A stretch of DNA of 64,000 bases from positions 11,636,274 to 11,700,273 of the forward strand of contig CM040444.1 of NCBI GenBank assembly GCA_022749755.1, given 5' to 3'. The translations under genes and the position numbers were made by a program. This document shows positions 11,861-25,084 of the stretch, in pieces. The stretch comes from Azadirachta indica. Taxonomy: Eukaryota > Streptophyta > Magnoliopsida > Sapindales > Meliaceae. Each line of letters begins with the position of its first letter. Positions within the stretch are counted from its first letter, which is position 1. Under the pieces are notes generated by a model. The model did not search any database and was not told the origin of the DNA. It saw only the letters and a list, made by a program, of their open reading frames with translations.

Positions 11861-13430
11861 TTATATTTAAAATTTTTTTTAAATTTTTGTGACTCTAATT
11901 AACTATTCTTTACGTATTTCTTTTTAATTATCCTCTCTACTTATTTTTTTAATTATTTTAATAAATTTATATATTTATATAATTACAAATATATTATAAT
12001 ATAACTTATTATTTTTATTTAATTATTATTGATTTTTATATTATCGACTAAAATTTTTTGAAATTATTTTTTTAAGAAAAATCATATATTAAATAAATAA
12101 ATAAAGTATATACTAATATAATTTATTAATTGTTTATTTATTATTGTGTTAATATAATCAAAATTATTATAAACATAAATATATTATTTAAAATGGTATA
12201 TATATATATATCAAAATATTAATTTTAAGACTTTTTATTTTGTTACCAAAAATAATTAAAATTTATTTTCAAATATTTTAAAATATGAAATAAATATATC
12301 ATTCAGATTTAAATTGTAATTAAATTCATATTTCAATCATTTTTAGAGTTGAAAAAAAGAAAATAAACACTACTTACTCAAAGAATTAAAAAATAATGGA
12401 AAAAGAAATATGGGTTGCATTTATTGTATATAATTTTGGTTTTCTTAATTTTGTATAAGATTGAAGGGAAAATCGAAGAAAAGTACACATTTTTTTTCTT
12501 TTTATCGTAGTAGTTTATTATATTAATAGGACCCGCAAATTATTAAGTTTATTATGTTACTTGGATATAAATGGGATGCTTGTATTTATTACCCATCTAT
12601 TATTTTAAATGACACAAACATTTCCATAAAATATGAATCATGAGCCCACACATTAGCTTTCAAGGATATAAAAGTAATTGTACTTTGAAAAGTGTTTCTT
12701 AACATAGATGGAACCGACGACAGGGGTAAAGAGCTTTTATGAAAATAGGAGAAGTTGGGTAATTAGGTTAAACTCTAAGGGGGAGGTGGGCATTTTTCCA
12801 AACTAATCGGATTATCTTACATACTTTCATAATTAATCTAAATTAATATTTTTAAAAAATAATTTTTTAAGATCATAATAAATTTTTTTAGAGTAATCAC
12901 GATAGGCTTTAAAATAAAATTAAAATTTTTAAATAATTCTATTTATTTGAGTGTATTAATTATTGTTCGTTTTTTAATGCAAATAATTATAAGAGTTAGT
13001 ATATGTGTATACAATTATAATATTTATAATTATAGGAAAGTATAACATGCTTTATGAAATTTATGTCTAGGGGGAGATATTTGTCTATACGCGGTGTGTT
13101 GTTTGTTTAAGGGAGGTATGTTCGTCTGTATATTGTACCTATTCATTTATGAAAGGTATATGTCCTTGCAAGTATTTATCTGTATCTTATTTTTATAGTA
13201 AAAATATGATAAGTTTAGAAAAAAAAAAACAAATATGATACTCCTATGATAAGCACGTATATATAATATCTGTTTAGAATACAATATGGATACCTATAAT
13301 CCGCGCATATCTATTCATTTCTGAAAAGATATATGTCCACGTAATCAAATTATTACAGCAATAAACACAATCTCTCAGCACAATTTATTTATTTCTTAAT
13401 TTCAGTACTGAATACACACCAAGAAGAAGA
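11861..13430. other. AT-rich intergenic DNA
   Basis: Very AT-rich with dinucleotide runs near 12195. No gene was seen. The last part (from about 13340) is the 3' flank shared with BURP copy 1. Confidence 0.4.
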
Positions 13431-13453
13431 AGCAGCTCACAAAATGAATTCAC

Positions 13454-14918
13454 TCATGCATCAACAGCTGCAGAAGCTGGAACAAAGACTATATTAACTG
13501 CTGGGAAGTAATGGCAAACTGGAGAATTTCCAGGCTCAATATCAAGCAGCCAAACTGATAAATTATTGTGGGTCCATTTAGACACATCCATATGACAAAC
13601 TGCAATAGCTTCCACTTTATCTCCATTATCACCTCCGAGTAAAACCCTAAATACCTTGCTCTCAGTTACTTGGCTATGGCAACAGAAAACTGCGTAAGGA
13701 TAGGGCAGGAAATGGCATGATACAACCTTGGGAGCAGCGATCTCTTTAGGCTTGTCTATGATAGTGTAATTTTGGACAACGTTGGTTGGCTTTGTAAGGT
13801 GGACTGTGCTTACTGCTTTAAAACTGGTCTCCAGCCCGAAGAAACTGCGAGCAAAATCGAGCATGGACTCTAAAGAAGTAGCGCAAAATTTGGTTTCTCT
13901 TCACTGGGATCAGCCTCACAAATCCTGAGTGCGTATTCAATAGTTTTTGCTTCGGATGAGTCTGGTGGGAAAGAGAAGTATTTGAGAAGGTAAGGAAGTT
14001 GTTTCAGTGAGAATGGAATGGAATCAGCATCTTCTCTAGACAAGAAGTGAGGAGAATTGTGAACAGGAAAATGAAAGGGCGCCTTTTGCCCGACCTTTAG
14101 ATCTTTCAAGAAGAAGAACTCCTTGAAATCTTTATGGGATATTGATGGATGAGGATGAAAATCCATTTGATGCACTTCCTTCAAGTGTTTTTCAGTAAAC
14201 TCTCCGGCACTAATTCTGTATCCACTCTGAAAAAGTTCAGCAGATAATAAAATTGAGGAGCAAGGACTTGGATTGATCAACAAGATACAAGCTCCAAATT
14301 AAAATTTATTTTATATATTATTATACATGTATAGAAAATGCTACGGAATTCGAATAACAATTTCTCAAAATTGTTGATCCTTTTTTGTTATATCAGAGTC
14401 TATAAAAATATAAAATATATCAGTTTTTTTCTTTTATAAATTCTAAAAAAAATCCAATTAATCTCCTAATCCATTGTAAGCGAAGTTTGAACTCCAAATC
14501 TCTCTCATACCATATCAAAGATCTTATAAGCGTTAAAATAACTAGTACAAGAGACTGAGTTCAAACCTCATTGACATGGAATTAAAAGACAATATGTGTT
14601 ATTTTTTTTGTAATATATATTTATAAAAAAATTTAGCCAAAGAGTGATATGGATATATATATATATATATATATTAATCATATAACCAAACAATTGAGCT
14701 TCTATATATCATTTTGTGATCAAAATTTACGATATGCATACAAACAATATATATTATTATATCTGAAAAAAAAAAGCACAATTTTTAAAGATTACCAAAA
14801 GGAGCAACAGAAGTAGGAAGAGGAGGTTGCAAGAAGCCAATCCCAATCCCAATCCCATCTTGCATAGCAATAGCTTGATCTTGCTTTTGCTACTCTATTG
14901 GATATTGCAGTGACATGC
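13454..14918 (-). pseudogene. BURP-domain gene copy 2, inactivated
   Basis: This is a close duplicate of the locus at 8056-9497. The last exon corresponds to 13454-14226. The downstream part keeps the CH-10-CH-26-CH-25-CH pattern (SCHFLPYPYAVFCCH, VCHMDVSKWTHN, VCHYFPAVNIVF). Relative to copy 1, one base is missing near 13899 (TTCTCTTCAC against TTCTCCTTCAC). This shifts the frame and ends the upstream reading soon after PSEEKPNFALLL. The upstream exon (about 14796-14918) has an in-frame TAG at 14890-14892, and the acceptor CAG seen in copy 1 is changed. A single sequencing error could explain the deletion but not all three lesions. Intron position and the embedded MITE-like element match copy 1. 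Confidence 0.8.
14418..14640. mobile_element. small inverted-repeat element in BURP intron, copy 2
   Basis: Counterpart of 9008-9225, with arms around GTAAGCGAAGTTTGAACTCC and TGAGTTCAAACCTCATTGAC. It is followed by a (TA)n run at about 14654-14674 that is absent from copy 1. Confidence 0.5.
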
Positions 14919-15249
14919 TATCGATTGAATACAGTTTATATCAATGAATGTATGTATGCATGCATGTACTTACATACTATGTATGCATGTACATATGTAT
15001 GGATGAAAAAATTTGATGGCTTCTTTACATTATTTATATATTGTTACATGTAAACACTTTTAATGGTTAAAATTAAATTTAAAATATATAGTTAATATAT
15101 AATAAGTACAACATAATTAATCTATATGTAAGATAAAATTTTAACCGTTAAAAATATTTAATATAATTATTTGTTAATTTGTTAATGATATAAGAAAATA
15201 TTTTAACTTAAAGGAGCTATTGGTTCAAAAATAAGTTATCCATGTTACT

Positions 15250-15980
15250 AAGAGAGAGAGTTAGAGAACATTATTGAGGTGTTTGATATAAGCTTATAAA
15301 AAAAAACAATCATAGATTCAAAAATATTTTAATGCGTGTTATACATAAATATTGTACTAGTTACTATTCTTTGATATAATTATTTGCTACCATTTTAATA
15401 GTTATTGGAGGAGCTTAATATATGCGAGAAAACAAAACGATGATAGGTTCAAAAATATTTTAATGCATGTGGTCGATAAATGTCGTAGTAGTCAACTATT
15501 AGATTGGTGTCTTCAAACCAACTTAAAGGGGAAAAAAAATTAAAAATTTTATTTTTAACTTGCAGTCTATATTGATAAGAATAAAATAATGATTCTTGAA
15601 GAGTGTATTAAAGTGTTGACAATAATTCTCAAGATTCCATGCTTGATTGGATATGATAGTAATAATTAAGATATCAATCAGAATCATAATTAACTATTAC
15701 ATAATGAGCCCAATACATAATATATTTCATAGATTTTTAAATATATATTTTCATTTTTAATATTTAATTATTTTTATAAATAATAGAGATATTGTAAAAT
15801 ATTTTTAATAGTACTGGAATATATAATATATTATCTGTTCATGTTGATGCAAAGATATGGCTGGATTTGGCAGTGATGAGAGGCGAATTAATGGTGGTAA
15901 GAGTAGTGGTTAGCAGAGTTTTATTCTTTTTAATCTCAATAATATGGAGATTCCCTTGAACCGACAATTAACTGGCTTTC
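15250..15980. repeat. duplicated upstream flank of BURP copy 2
   Basis: It matches 9540-9730 in patches. The string GATTCAAAAATATTTTAATG occurs near 15315, and a variant of it recurs near 15450, so the block also contains an internal tandem duplication. Non-coding. Confidence 0.5.
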
Positions 15981-16639
15981 AACATAGGCTGGCTATTTTC
16001 TTTCTAGTGACTAGTTCATGAGTTCAGCATAAGCGGCTATTTTGTTTGTAATATATTTTCAATTGGTCTATTCAAACTGTCTTATATAATATTGCAAAAC
16101 GAGTATATGTTGTTCGATGTATCTGCTGTAAAGACATCATCATCATAGATTTGTTTTTGTCACCCAAAACACATTATTTAAGGGACCGAAAACTTATAAT
16201 TCAGTTTAATTTTACTCTTGTTAGAAGTGTAAAATATGACAATCTCTCCCTTTTTAGACCTGCAAATAAATAAAAAGAACAGTGACTTACCATAAATATC
16301 CACACATTAAATTATGAGTTTGTTCAAATAACAAATATAAAAGTCTCAATCAAATAATAAATATTAAAGTCTTGATCTGTTCAGGAGCCATTTGTACAAC
16401 ACCACTCACAATGGTATGATGAGCGGCATAAATCTTATTACAAGGAACGTTTTGTTTTTTGGCAGGCCAAATAGTAGAGCCTGAACTCTTTAGCATTCAT
16501 GAGGAGTCTAGTTATCTAAACCATCTAAATCTTAGGGTGGCCAGTCCCATACTCAACAAAAGAAAACAACAAGACCCTTAAGTATTAGCAGTATAAAGCA
16601 ATTAATAGACATACCATGCATATTAACACCTGCCATAGT
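15981..16639. other. unassigned intergenic DNA before the Copia element
   Basis: No gene was recognised. An open minus-strand stretch at 16553-16735 overlaps the LTR and has no recognisable motif. Confidence 0.35.
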
Positions 16640-16864
16640 TGTTAAGGAAGATGTTCCTATATGTGCAGAGGATAAGTGCAATAGCAATAACAGAACATAA
16701 TTCAAATGAGATAAGCTAGTTTTTAAATTAGTCAAGTTGGGATAAGTTTATATTTGCAGTTACTTATTTCTCGTTTTTAAATAAGCCAATTGCACATGTA
16801 TGAATATTCATTATACTTCTCAATAAAAGTGTAGAGCTGATTATCAAAATCTAAAAATTGTTCA
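16640..16864 (+). repeat. 5' LTR of Copia element 1
   Basis: It starts TGTTAAGGAAGATGTTCC, ends ATTGTTCA and is matched by 21251-21448. It carries an extra segment (about 16700-16735) that the 3' LTR lacks. The flanking bases ATAGT (left) and ATAAC (right) are only a partial target duplication. Confidence 0.85.
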
Positions 16865-16880
16865 TGGTATCAGAGCCAAA
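16865..16880 (+). other. primer-binding site of Copia element 1
   Basis: TGGTATCAGAGCC follows the 5' LTR directly. It is the usual sequence complementary to the 3' end of initiator methionine tRNA in plant LTR elements. Confidence 0.85.
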
Positions 16881-16920
16881 AACCTGCAAACCTTGAAATC
16901 TTTTCATCAAACCTGAAAAC

Positions 16921-17774
16921 ATGTATTCAGCCTCATATTCAAACACCAAAGAACCTGAACTAAGCATTCAGTCTTTTCATCAATGTTCTAGCTTGATTTC
17001 TATTAGACTAAACACCACAAATTTCCTTTTATGGCGCTCCCAAATTTGTGCAACCTTGGTATTCTACACTATGTCAAAAGTGAAGAGAAAACAAATGAGC
17101 AAATTAGTGATGATAGCGGAAACAACATTCCTAATCCTGAGTTTCTACGCTAGGCAAATAACGATAGACTTTTAATTTCATGGTTACTTGGAACGACGAA
17201 GGAAGATGTGTTAAGCATAACTTTTGGAGCAGAAACTGCCTTCTAGGTTTGGGTTTCTCTTAAAGAACAACTTCTCCCTTCTGTAATAGAAAACGAAGAA
17301 CATTTGAAGAATCTTCTCAAGACTCTCAAACAAGGGTCCAAATCACTTGAAGAATATCACAACGAGTTCAACTCCATATGCGACAACCTTGCAGCTATAA
17401 AGAAGCTTGTTTGTGATATTGACAAAGTGTTTCAATTTGCTCGCGGCTTAGGACCCAAATACATGGATTTTCGTACTGCCATGCTATCAAAACCTCCCTA
17501 TCCAACGTTTCTCCAATTTCTTCTTGCTTTACAAGGGCATGAACAAACATTAGCAGCACATCAGGAGGAAGAAAAGATCTATCTTGAGCATGCTCAAGCT
17601 TTTTTTAGTCAACGTGGAGGTCATGGTCGAAATGGTTACGGTGGAAAAGGAAGTTTCAATTATCGTAGTAGAGGATTCACTCCTGCCAGTAGATATAATA
17701 TTCAAAGCAGCCAAGGACATAGCGAAAATAATGGGCGGAGTAATTACATGAATAAATCAACAACAAACAAGTAG
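16921..17774 (+). pseudogene. Copia 1 gag
   Basis: An N-terminal piece (16921-17175) carries LNTTNFLLWRSQI, the conserved start of plant Copia gag. After a frame change, 17304-17774 gives the UBN2-type core (SLEEYHNEFNSICDNLA, FARGLGPKYMDFRTAM) and a Gly/Arg-rich tail. A zinc-knuckle region was not clearly preserved. Broken by at least one frameshift and a stop. Confidence 0.85.
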
Positions 17775-17879
17775 CCTATAGGACAGTCTTAACATTCAAA
17801 TGACATTGGAAATAATGGTCATATCTAACGTCAGATATGCAAAAAGAATAATCATACTACTACTGACTGTTGGCACAGG

Positions 17880-18487
17880 TTCAATTACTCATATCACTCT
17901 GAGGATTTTCCTCAACAACTTGCTGCTTTAGCTTTCAATGACTTAAATGACCAATCTTTTTATATTGATTCGAGAGCCACAGCACACATGACAAAGGATA
18001 CGGGTAACATTAGCAAGTTGTTGTGTACGTTAGAAATGAAAATAATCTTCCCATATCTCATATTGGGGATGTTAACATTAGCAAAATTAATTGAAGGACG
18101 TTCTTGTTGTGCCTGATTTAGCCAAAAATTTACTTTAGTAGGCAAATTCACTTATGATAATATATGCACTTTGAGCTTACTAACTCTGGCTTTATTGTTA
18201 AGGATCAAAGTCAAAGGATGATAGCGAAAGGGCATAAAAAAGGGCAAATATATACCTTAGATGATTGTTCTCAAGAGGCTTTAAATGCAATAAAGCAATA
18301 TGGTTCTTCCATTTGGCATCAAAGGCTTGGACATCTACACTTTAAGTTATTGAAGTTATTAAAAGAAAAAGAAGTTTTAGATGTTGCTCGTTGGATGCTT
18401 AAATCTTTTGTCTATGTTAGTTGCCAGTTAGGTAAAAGTTTTAAGCTGCTTTTTAATTCTCAAAATAATATCAGAATTTCCTCTTGA
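17880..18487 (+). pseudogene. Copia 1 protease and GAG-pre-integrase remnant
   Basis: The protease active-site region reads FYIDSRATAHMTKD, where the family has Asp-Ser-Gly; the Gly is replaced by Arg, which should abolish catalysis. The pre-integrase segment at 18164-18487 keeps IWHQRLGHLHFKLLKLL, with the His-x-Arg-Leu-Gly-His signature. Frameshifts lie between the two. Confidence 0.8.
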
Positions 18488-18489
18488 GA

Positions 18490-19110
18490 AAATTCATTGT
18501 GATCTTTAGGGGCCAGCTCCAATAGCCTCGAATCAACGATTTCATTTCTATGTGATTTTTGTATATGATTGTTCTAGATTTACTTGGCTTTATCCTTTGA
18601 GGCAAAAATCAAAATTCTTTTATTGTTTTCGAAAATTCCAAAAACTTGTTGAAAATCAGTTTGATCAAGGGATTAATGTGATGGTGGAGGAGAATTTAAT
18701 TCGAATAATTTTTTGGCATATATCAGCGAATCTGGAATTGATTTGCATATTTCATGTCTTGGAACACCTAAAGCAAAATGGTGTGCAAAACGCAAACAGC
18801 ACCATATTGTTGAAACGTGGCTAACTATGATTTTTCATGCTAATCTACCATTGTCTCTGTGGGTTGATGTTTTTCTCTTAGTAGTGTATCTAATTAATTG
18901 GTTGCCTTCCTCAGCTTTGAAGAATGAGGGCCCTTACTACAAACTTTATGGTAAACATCCCGATTACAAAGATTTACAAGTGTTAAGATGTCAATGTTTT
19001 CCTTCTTTGAGATATCAAGGAGGTTCAAAGTTCACCAAGAAAACTTATCCATGTGTTTTCATTGGTTACAGTCCAATTTATAAAGGTTTAAGGTGTTTGT
19101 AGCCAAAGAC
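18490..19110 (+). pseudogene. Copia 1 integrase remnant
   Basis: Pieces in different frames read YDCSRFTWLYPLRQKS, GTPKAKWCAKRKQHHIVETW and LKNEGPYYKLYGKHPDYKDL, which are conserved integrase and post-core segments of plant Copia elements. The segment holding the second catalytic Asp is degenerate. Interrupted by several frameshifts. Confidence 0.8.
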
Positions 19111-19544
19111 AAAAGGTCTACATTTCACGACATGTGGTGTTCATTGAGAATGTATTTCCCTTCAAAAAACAACGAGAGGACACAAAATCTTCTTCACTCA
19201 CTTTGTCAAAATTTCCATTGCATGATGAATGGATTTCTCCATCAAAATCTAGTCATCCAAGCACTGATAACCTGTCTACATCAGATCCAGAAATCGTTTC
19301 TAACCACTCTAATAAACTTTTTTTGTTTTGATTCTGACTCTTTTTCAGGAAATAATGCACAAAATATGGATGTCATTCAGCCAAGAGTTTCATTGACTGA
19401 AACTCCTCAATCAGCACATGGTTATGAGCTAATAGAGTTACCATATGTTTCAACACGAGACAACTCAGCGTCAATTGACAATCATCACTTGGTTATGAGC
19501 CTACAGAGTTAACTGTTTCAGCACAAGATGACTCAGTAAGGCAA

Positions 19545-21200
19545 TTGTCACCTACATCAGATTCTAATGTCACAAATTTTGTTGTGCCTTTAATTACTCG
19601 GCCTTCACACATACGACGTCCCCCACAATATCTAGGTGATTATGTACTTGACAAATCTATGTCTTTTCATCATCATCAAAATAAAGCATTGGTTGATTTT
19701 CAAGCTTGTACTGAACCAAAGACTTTTCAGATAGCCATGAAAGATCCAAGATGGATGGAAGCTATGCAAGAAGAACTCCATGCACTTTCTGCTAATCAAA
19801 TGTAAGAGCTTGCTCCTCGTCCGTCAACTGCCAATGTTGTTGGCTCAAAGTGGGTATATCGAATCAAATATAAAGAGTATGGCTCCATTGAACGTTTCAA
19901 AGCCTGCTTAGTAGTAAAAGGTTTCACTCAAATCTCTAGCATCGACTATGACGAAACTTTTAGTCTGATAATTAAGCCAGCCACTGTCCTATTTATTATT
20001 GCTTTCTCTCAATTGGAGTATACAATAGCTGGATATGAAGAATGCCTTTTTATATAGGGCATCTCAAAGAGTTAATATATATATGGAACAACCTCCAAGT
20101 TTTCCAAGTCAAGCACATCCTGATTATGTTTGAAAGTTACAGAAATCATTGTACGGTCTTAAACAAGCACCACGTGTGTGGTTTGATGATCTTTCTCAAT
20201 TTCCTCTTCATCTTGGTTTCTATTGAGCAAAGCTGATTTCTCATTGTTTGTGTATCACACTTGTGAAGTTACAGTGGTGCTCTTAATTTATATGGACGAT
20301 GTTCTTCTTGCTAGAAATAACATTACCTTTATTCAGAGTCTTATTATGAAGCTTGGTACTGGGTTGGTCATCAAAGATCTTGGTCCTTTACACTATTTTC
20401 TTAGTGTTGAAATTAAAAGATTTTCTAGTGGTATTTGTTTATCTCAAACCAAGTACACACATGATATATTGGACAAAGCAAGAATGCTCAACTGTTCTTC
20501 AATTGCCACACCCTTGGTTATTAAAGATAAGTGTACTCTTTCCAATAGTGATCCTACTGAATTTACTTCCTATTGAAGCCTATTTGGTACGCTTCAATAC
20601 TTAACATTCACATGACCTGACATTACTCATGCTATAAATCGGGTTTGTTAACATTTCAATAATCCTATATTTATTCATTTGAAGGCTGTCAAGCGTATTT
20701 CACATTATCTTAAAGGTACTTTGCATTATGGTCTCTGATATCTCTCTAGAATTCCTATTTCTGTTTATGGTTTCAGTGATGTAGATTGGGCTATTTTTCC
20801 TATATCAAGATGAAGCACAACAAGTTTCAGCGTTTTTCTTGGTGCCAACTGTTTATCATGAAGTTTTAAGAAACAACTTACTGTCTCTCATTCCAGCTCT
20901 GAAGCCAAATATAGAGCTATGGCAACCACTGCAGTTGAAATTACTTGGCTCGCTTTTCTCTCTAAAGATCTTGGTTCAGCACTTTCAAGGCCTCCACAAT
21001 TGTTTTGTGATAATATCAATGCTTTGCGCATGTCAGTAAATCCTATGTTTCATGCTCGCTTGAAGCATATTGAACTTGATTATCACTTTGTTTGAGAGAA
21101 AGTTGCTATAGGCTCCTTGGTTACACAGCATACTTCTTCCACTACATAACTAGCTGATATTTTCACCAAACCCTTACCAAAAACATCTTTTTTCTTGTTT
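19545..21200 (+). pseudogene. Copia 1 reverse transcriptase and RNase H remnant
   Basis: The first block (19545-19805) ends in KDPRWMEAMQEELHAL. Later blocks read GSKWVYRIKYKEYGS and LIYMDDVLLARN, so the YMDD catalytic motif is intact at about 20290. GPLHYFLSVEIKRFSSG and CLSQTKYTHDILDKARM follow. RNase H traces include FSDVDWA near 20773 and CDNINALRMSVNPMFHARLK near 21007. Stops are frequent. Confidence 0.85.
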
Positions 21201-21237
21201 CGAAACAAGCTGGGTGCTCATTTTCTTTCCCTTCCCA

Positions 21238-21250
21238 GCTTGAGGGGGGC
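21238..21250 (+). other. polypurine tract of Copia element 1
   Basis: The purine run GAGGGGGG lies immediately before the 3' LTR, where plus-strand synthesis would start. Confidence 0.7.
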
Positions 21251-21448
21251 TGGTAAGGAAGATGTTCTTATATGTGTAGAGGATAAGTGCAATAGCAGTA
21301 ATAGAACATAATTCAAATGGGATAAGTCAGTTTATATTTGCAGTTACTTGTTTCTCATTTTTCAATAAGCTAATTGTACATGTATAAATACTCATTATAC
21401 TTCTCAATAAAAGTGTAAAGTTGATTATCAAAATCTAAAGATTGTTCA
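21251..21448 (+). repeat. 3' LTR of Copia element 1
   Basis: It begins TGGTAAGGAAGATGTTCT and ends ATTGTTCA. It is shorter than the 5' LTR by one internal segment. Confidence 0.85.
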
Positions 21449-23080
21449 ATAACAATATCTTTAAACTTTAGGATGATTAAAATGATTAATAGCTTTTTGT
21501 AAAGAAAATATAAAAGGCATTGTTTGAGGTGGGATCATGTCAAGCTCGAATTGATTCCACAATCAATGAGGTTGATAGAACAGTATTAATAGTTGATAAA
21601 AATAAGCCCCATATCTTAAACTACCATTTTTTACGTGCATATATGCATTTTGGAGACCCTAGTAAATGTATAAACTCTGCAAACTTAGGAAACTAAAAAG
21701 AATCTATCAAGTTCAGATATAAACAAAATGAGAAACCATCCTCATCATCCAATAGTCCACATATGACCACGATATGAACATTGAAAGAATCAGTGCATAC
21801 ACGACGGAAATTTTGGTGTCAATATTTCATCAGAAAAAGGCAATAGCAAGTGAAAGATGTCTTGCCTGATGAGAGTAGTAGCCAAAATAGGAAAAGCATA
21901 GTGAGGAAAGCTTTCTAGTAAGAAAATCTGTAAGAAAATAGCATCAACAAAAGAATCTATGAAATATTTATAAATTTTAACTAATAATTTGATATGATCA
22001 CTGAACTTTAAACTATCTGTATACTATTTGATAGTGGTATCTTAAGAAAATATCAAATAAATGAATCATAACAGTCTATTTCTATTAAAGAAAATGAAAT
22101 TTCCTTCAATTTGTTCTAAATAAAATATTTTCTAACTGAATATTTTCATTATTATGATGAACTTTAATATTATATTTAGGGCCCAACTTAAAGTCTCAAT
22201 AGATTTATCAAAATACTTTGTGTACAAATATAACTTTGTTTTTTAATGTCGTTACAAAAATTTAAATTAGAAGCCAGAGATATATCAAAACAATAAATAT
22301 GAAAATAAGCCAATATGTCCCAGCCCATGATCAATATAGGTAGCAAATTAATCTTTAGTTACGTATAGGATCTATCAAAATGAGTTCTACGTCTGTGTAT
22401 TCATTATAATTCTCAAAGGGACATAAAAATTTTTATATCAATGTTCTTACTTTGCCTTCAAATTTTATTCTTGTTAGAAAATAAAATTTTATTGGAATAC
22501 ATATAATAAATCATTCATGGTCTTTCTACTTATATCAATAACTTAACACCACAAATTATATTGCCTGCAATATAATTTCATCACAAAATAAATTTTAACT
22601 TTTCAGGTAATCTCTCACACTAAATTCTTTTCTAAATATGTGCCTTTCGAGAAACAATTATAAAACTCTTTTGGATTTGTTTATGAGAATCCTTATGTCA
22701 ATAAGTGACTTCACCAATATGTTTCATTTAGAGTTATAAGAAAGATTATTTTGTCTCACATGTTAAAATAAAACTAATATTTGCAACAAAAACCTATATA
22801 TATATATATATATACACATATATATATATATATATATCCCACTAACCTTAAGGTATATACGTTAACCTGCAATGATATCAGAAAGACCTAATGAGAAAAT
22901 CACATAATTTAGGATCTTATATACCAATGTAGGGATTTTAGTTTACATACCCGTCTTTGAAGCTTCCAAACTTTATAATTTTTCTGAAAAAAAAGCATTT
23001 AGGTTATTAAATCATACAAAAACTTTCTTCTATAGCAAACTTGATTTATGAAAGAATAAACTTAGGTATAAAAAAAACTT
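21449..23080. other. unassigned AT-rich DNA with (TA)n run
   Basis: No gene was recognised. A long alternating TA tract with a CACA interruption lies at about 22795-22838. Confidence 0.4.
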
Positions 23081-23339
23081 TGAATTCTTATTATTATTAA
23101 GATATTCTTATTTACCCTTCACCCCCTAACTTTAAGGAAAAAGAACTAGATAGCCCCTAAGTTTATAGGGTGTGCTCATACCCCTTTGAGTTTTGAGGAA
23201 ATAGAAGATATTTCTCTAGACTTAGCTTTTATAAATTGACCTATTAGAATATTATCATTTTAGCGTTTAAACTTAGTAAAATAATAGAACATAATACAAC
23301 ATTCTCATGATTAATAATTTAGTCTCCACTATTTATAAT
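23081..23339. repeat. family S-type flank preceding an R element
   Basis: The last 110 bp (ATTATCATTTTAGCGTTTAA and following) resemble 10165-10265, which also ends directly before a GATGGCAA-type insertion. Confidence 0.4.
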
Positions 23340-25000
23340 ATATTAGTAAAGATGACAATGGGCCAAGGATCTCAATCTTCATCCTTGTCCTTAAATGGGC
23401 TAAGGAACCCCATCCTTGAGTTGTTCCCATTTGGGATTGAACAAGATCAAGTGAGAGATGTACCTGTTTTAAAAAATAAATCCTCAACTCAACCTATTAC
23501 CATATTTGACCATTATTTTATACCAAACCCAAAATTTTTATTAAACCCATTTTTTTTTTTACTCGTTTGATTTTTATTGATTTCAAAACTAAGTCCATAA
23601 CTTTAAGCCCATTAATTCTCTTTTACCAATAAAATAAAAATATTAGAATTAGAATCAAATTCAGAAAATAAAAAATAAAAATCATATAATTTTCTCTCTG
23701 TCTCTTAACATAAATAAATGCCTATATGGAAAAGAAAAAGAATATATACCAAAATGTTCATGATTTACATGAACTAAAGGTTTAATTTGTTTAGGGTTTC
23801 TTTTCTAATTCAATTATTTTAATCAATAATTTTATAATGGTTTAATAGTATTAAACTCAATACATATCTGTAAATAGTATTAAATTTATTGACTTCAATA
23901 TATATTTAAAGTATTTAAGAAAAATTAGTTCTCACAGATGGTAAACCTTATAGAGACACCATAAATTTGACCCCTAATCCCCACATTTGGATTGCACCCC
24001 AACTATGTCAATTGTACTTGAACTGTCCAATAATCATAGTCACTAAGAACATTACTTTTCCATTGCTATGACAAAATTGTACATGAGATTTTTGCATCAT
24101 ATGGCTCCTCAAGGCTGCAATAGATGTAAGAACCGGTCTAGTATTAGTTGAAGATGAATAAAGTGAAAACCTAGCATAGGGCCTAATTAGACCAAAGGAA
24201 TTATATCTGTTAGAAGGATAACAAAAAAGGAGGTTTTAAATTAATCTCATCTTTTAATAATTTCAATTTTTAGGAAAAAATTTTCTCAATTTCAATCAAC
24301 TAGGTGTATTCTGTTGATTCTTTTAAAAGTGTTTTCAACTTTTAATTTTTGATTAAAGCTATAATATAAATCAATTTTTTATATTTTTTATTGTCAATTA
24401 ATTTATTTTTATCAATTATTTTATGAAAAAATAAAGTATTAATTATTATCATTATACTATTGTCATGATATATGAATTGAAAAGACATAAAAATTTGATT
24501 TATATTGTAAGATTTGATGAAAAATTAAAAATAGAGGATACTTAACGTTGATGATAAATTAAAAAATTGATAGTTGTAAGAGTTAATTTTTATTAGGTAC
24601 TTTAAATATGTATTCAAGTCAATATATAATTTTTTTTTAAAGGTAAGTATTGAGTTTCATACTATTAAATTATTATAGTATTATTGATTTAAACAAAATA
24701 AAAATTCTATGAAGATTAAACCTTAAGTTCATGTAAATCATGGACATCTTGGTTTTGTTTTTTCACAGGAGATTTTGCTTTTGTTAAGTAAAACAGAGAG
24801 AGAAATTTATATATTTTTTATTTTTTGAACTTAATTCTAATGTTAATATTTTTATTTTGTTGGTAACAACAGAATTAATGGGTTTAAAATTATGAGCTTG
24901 ATAGTTTTAAAATAATGAGTTTGATATTAAATAGTGGTTAAACAGTATCAAACGGGGTAATGAAACTAACTATAATTATTCAAATTAGACTTATTTTTGA
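23340..25000. mobile_element. GATGG-type element (family R, copy 2) with long inverted arms
   Basis: The arms 23340-23960 and 24370-24990 are approximate reverse complements. For example, TTTTACCAATAAAATAAAAA near 23620 pairs with the stretch around 24845-24870. The left end reads GATGACAATGGGCCAAGG. The same sequence makes up 1500-2100 and 2890-3170 in copy 1. No open reading frame of transposase type. Confidence 0.55.
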
Positions 25001-25084
25001 CTTTACATAGATTTATTGACAATCTCAAAAAATAACTTGACATATTGAAAATTCATCTACATATCCTTATTAACAGCAACTCAC

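Larger units (their letters stand above)
16640..21448 (+). mobile_element. Ty1-copia LTR retrotransposon 1, decayed
   Basis: The element is complete in outline, about 4.8 kb. The order is LTR, primer-binding site, gag, protease, GAG-pre-integrase, integrase, reverse transcriptase, RNase H, polypurine tract, LTR, which is the Copia order (integrase before reverse transcriptase). Many stops and frameshifts interrupt the polyprotein, so it cannot be autonomous. The LTRs have diverged at numerous positions, so the insertion is old. Confidence 0.9.
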
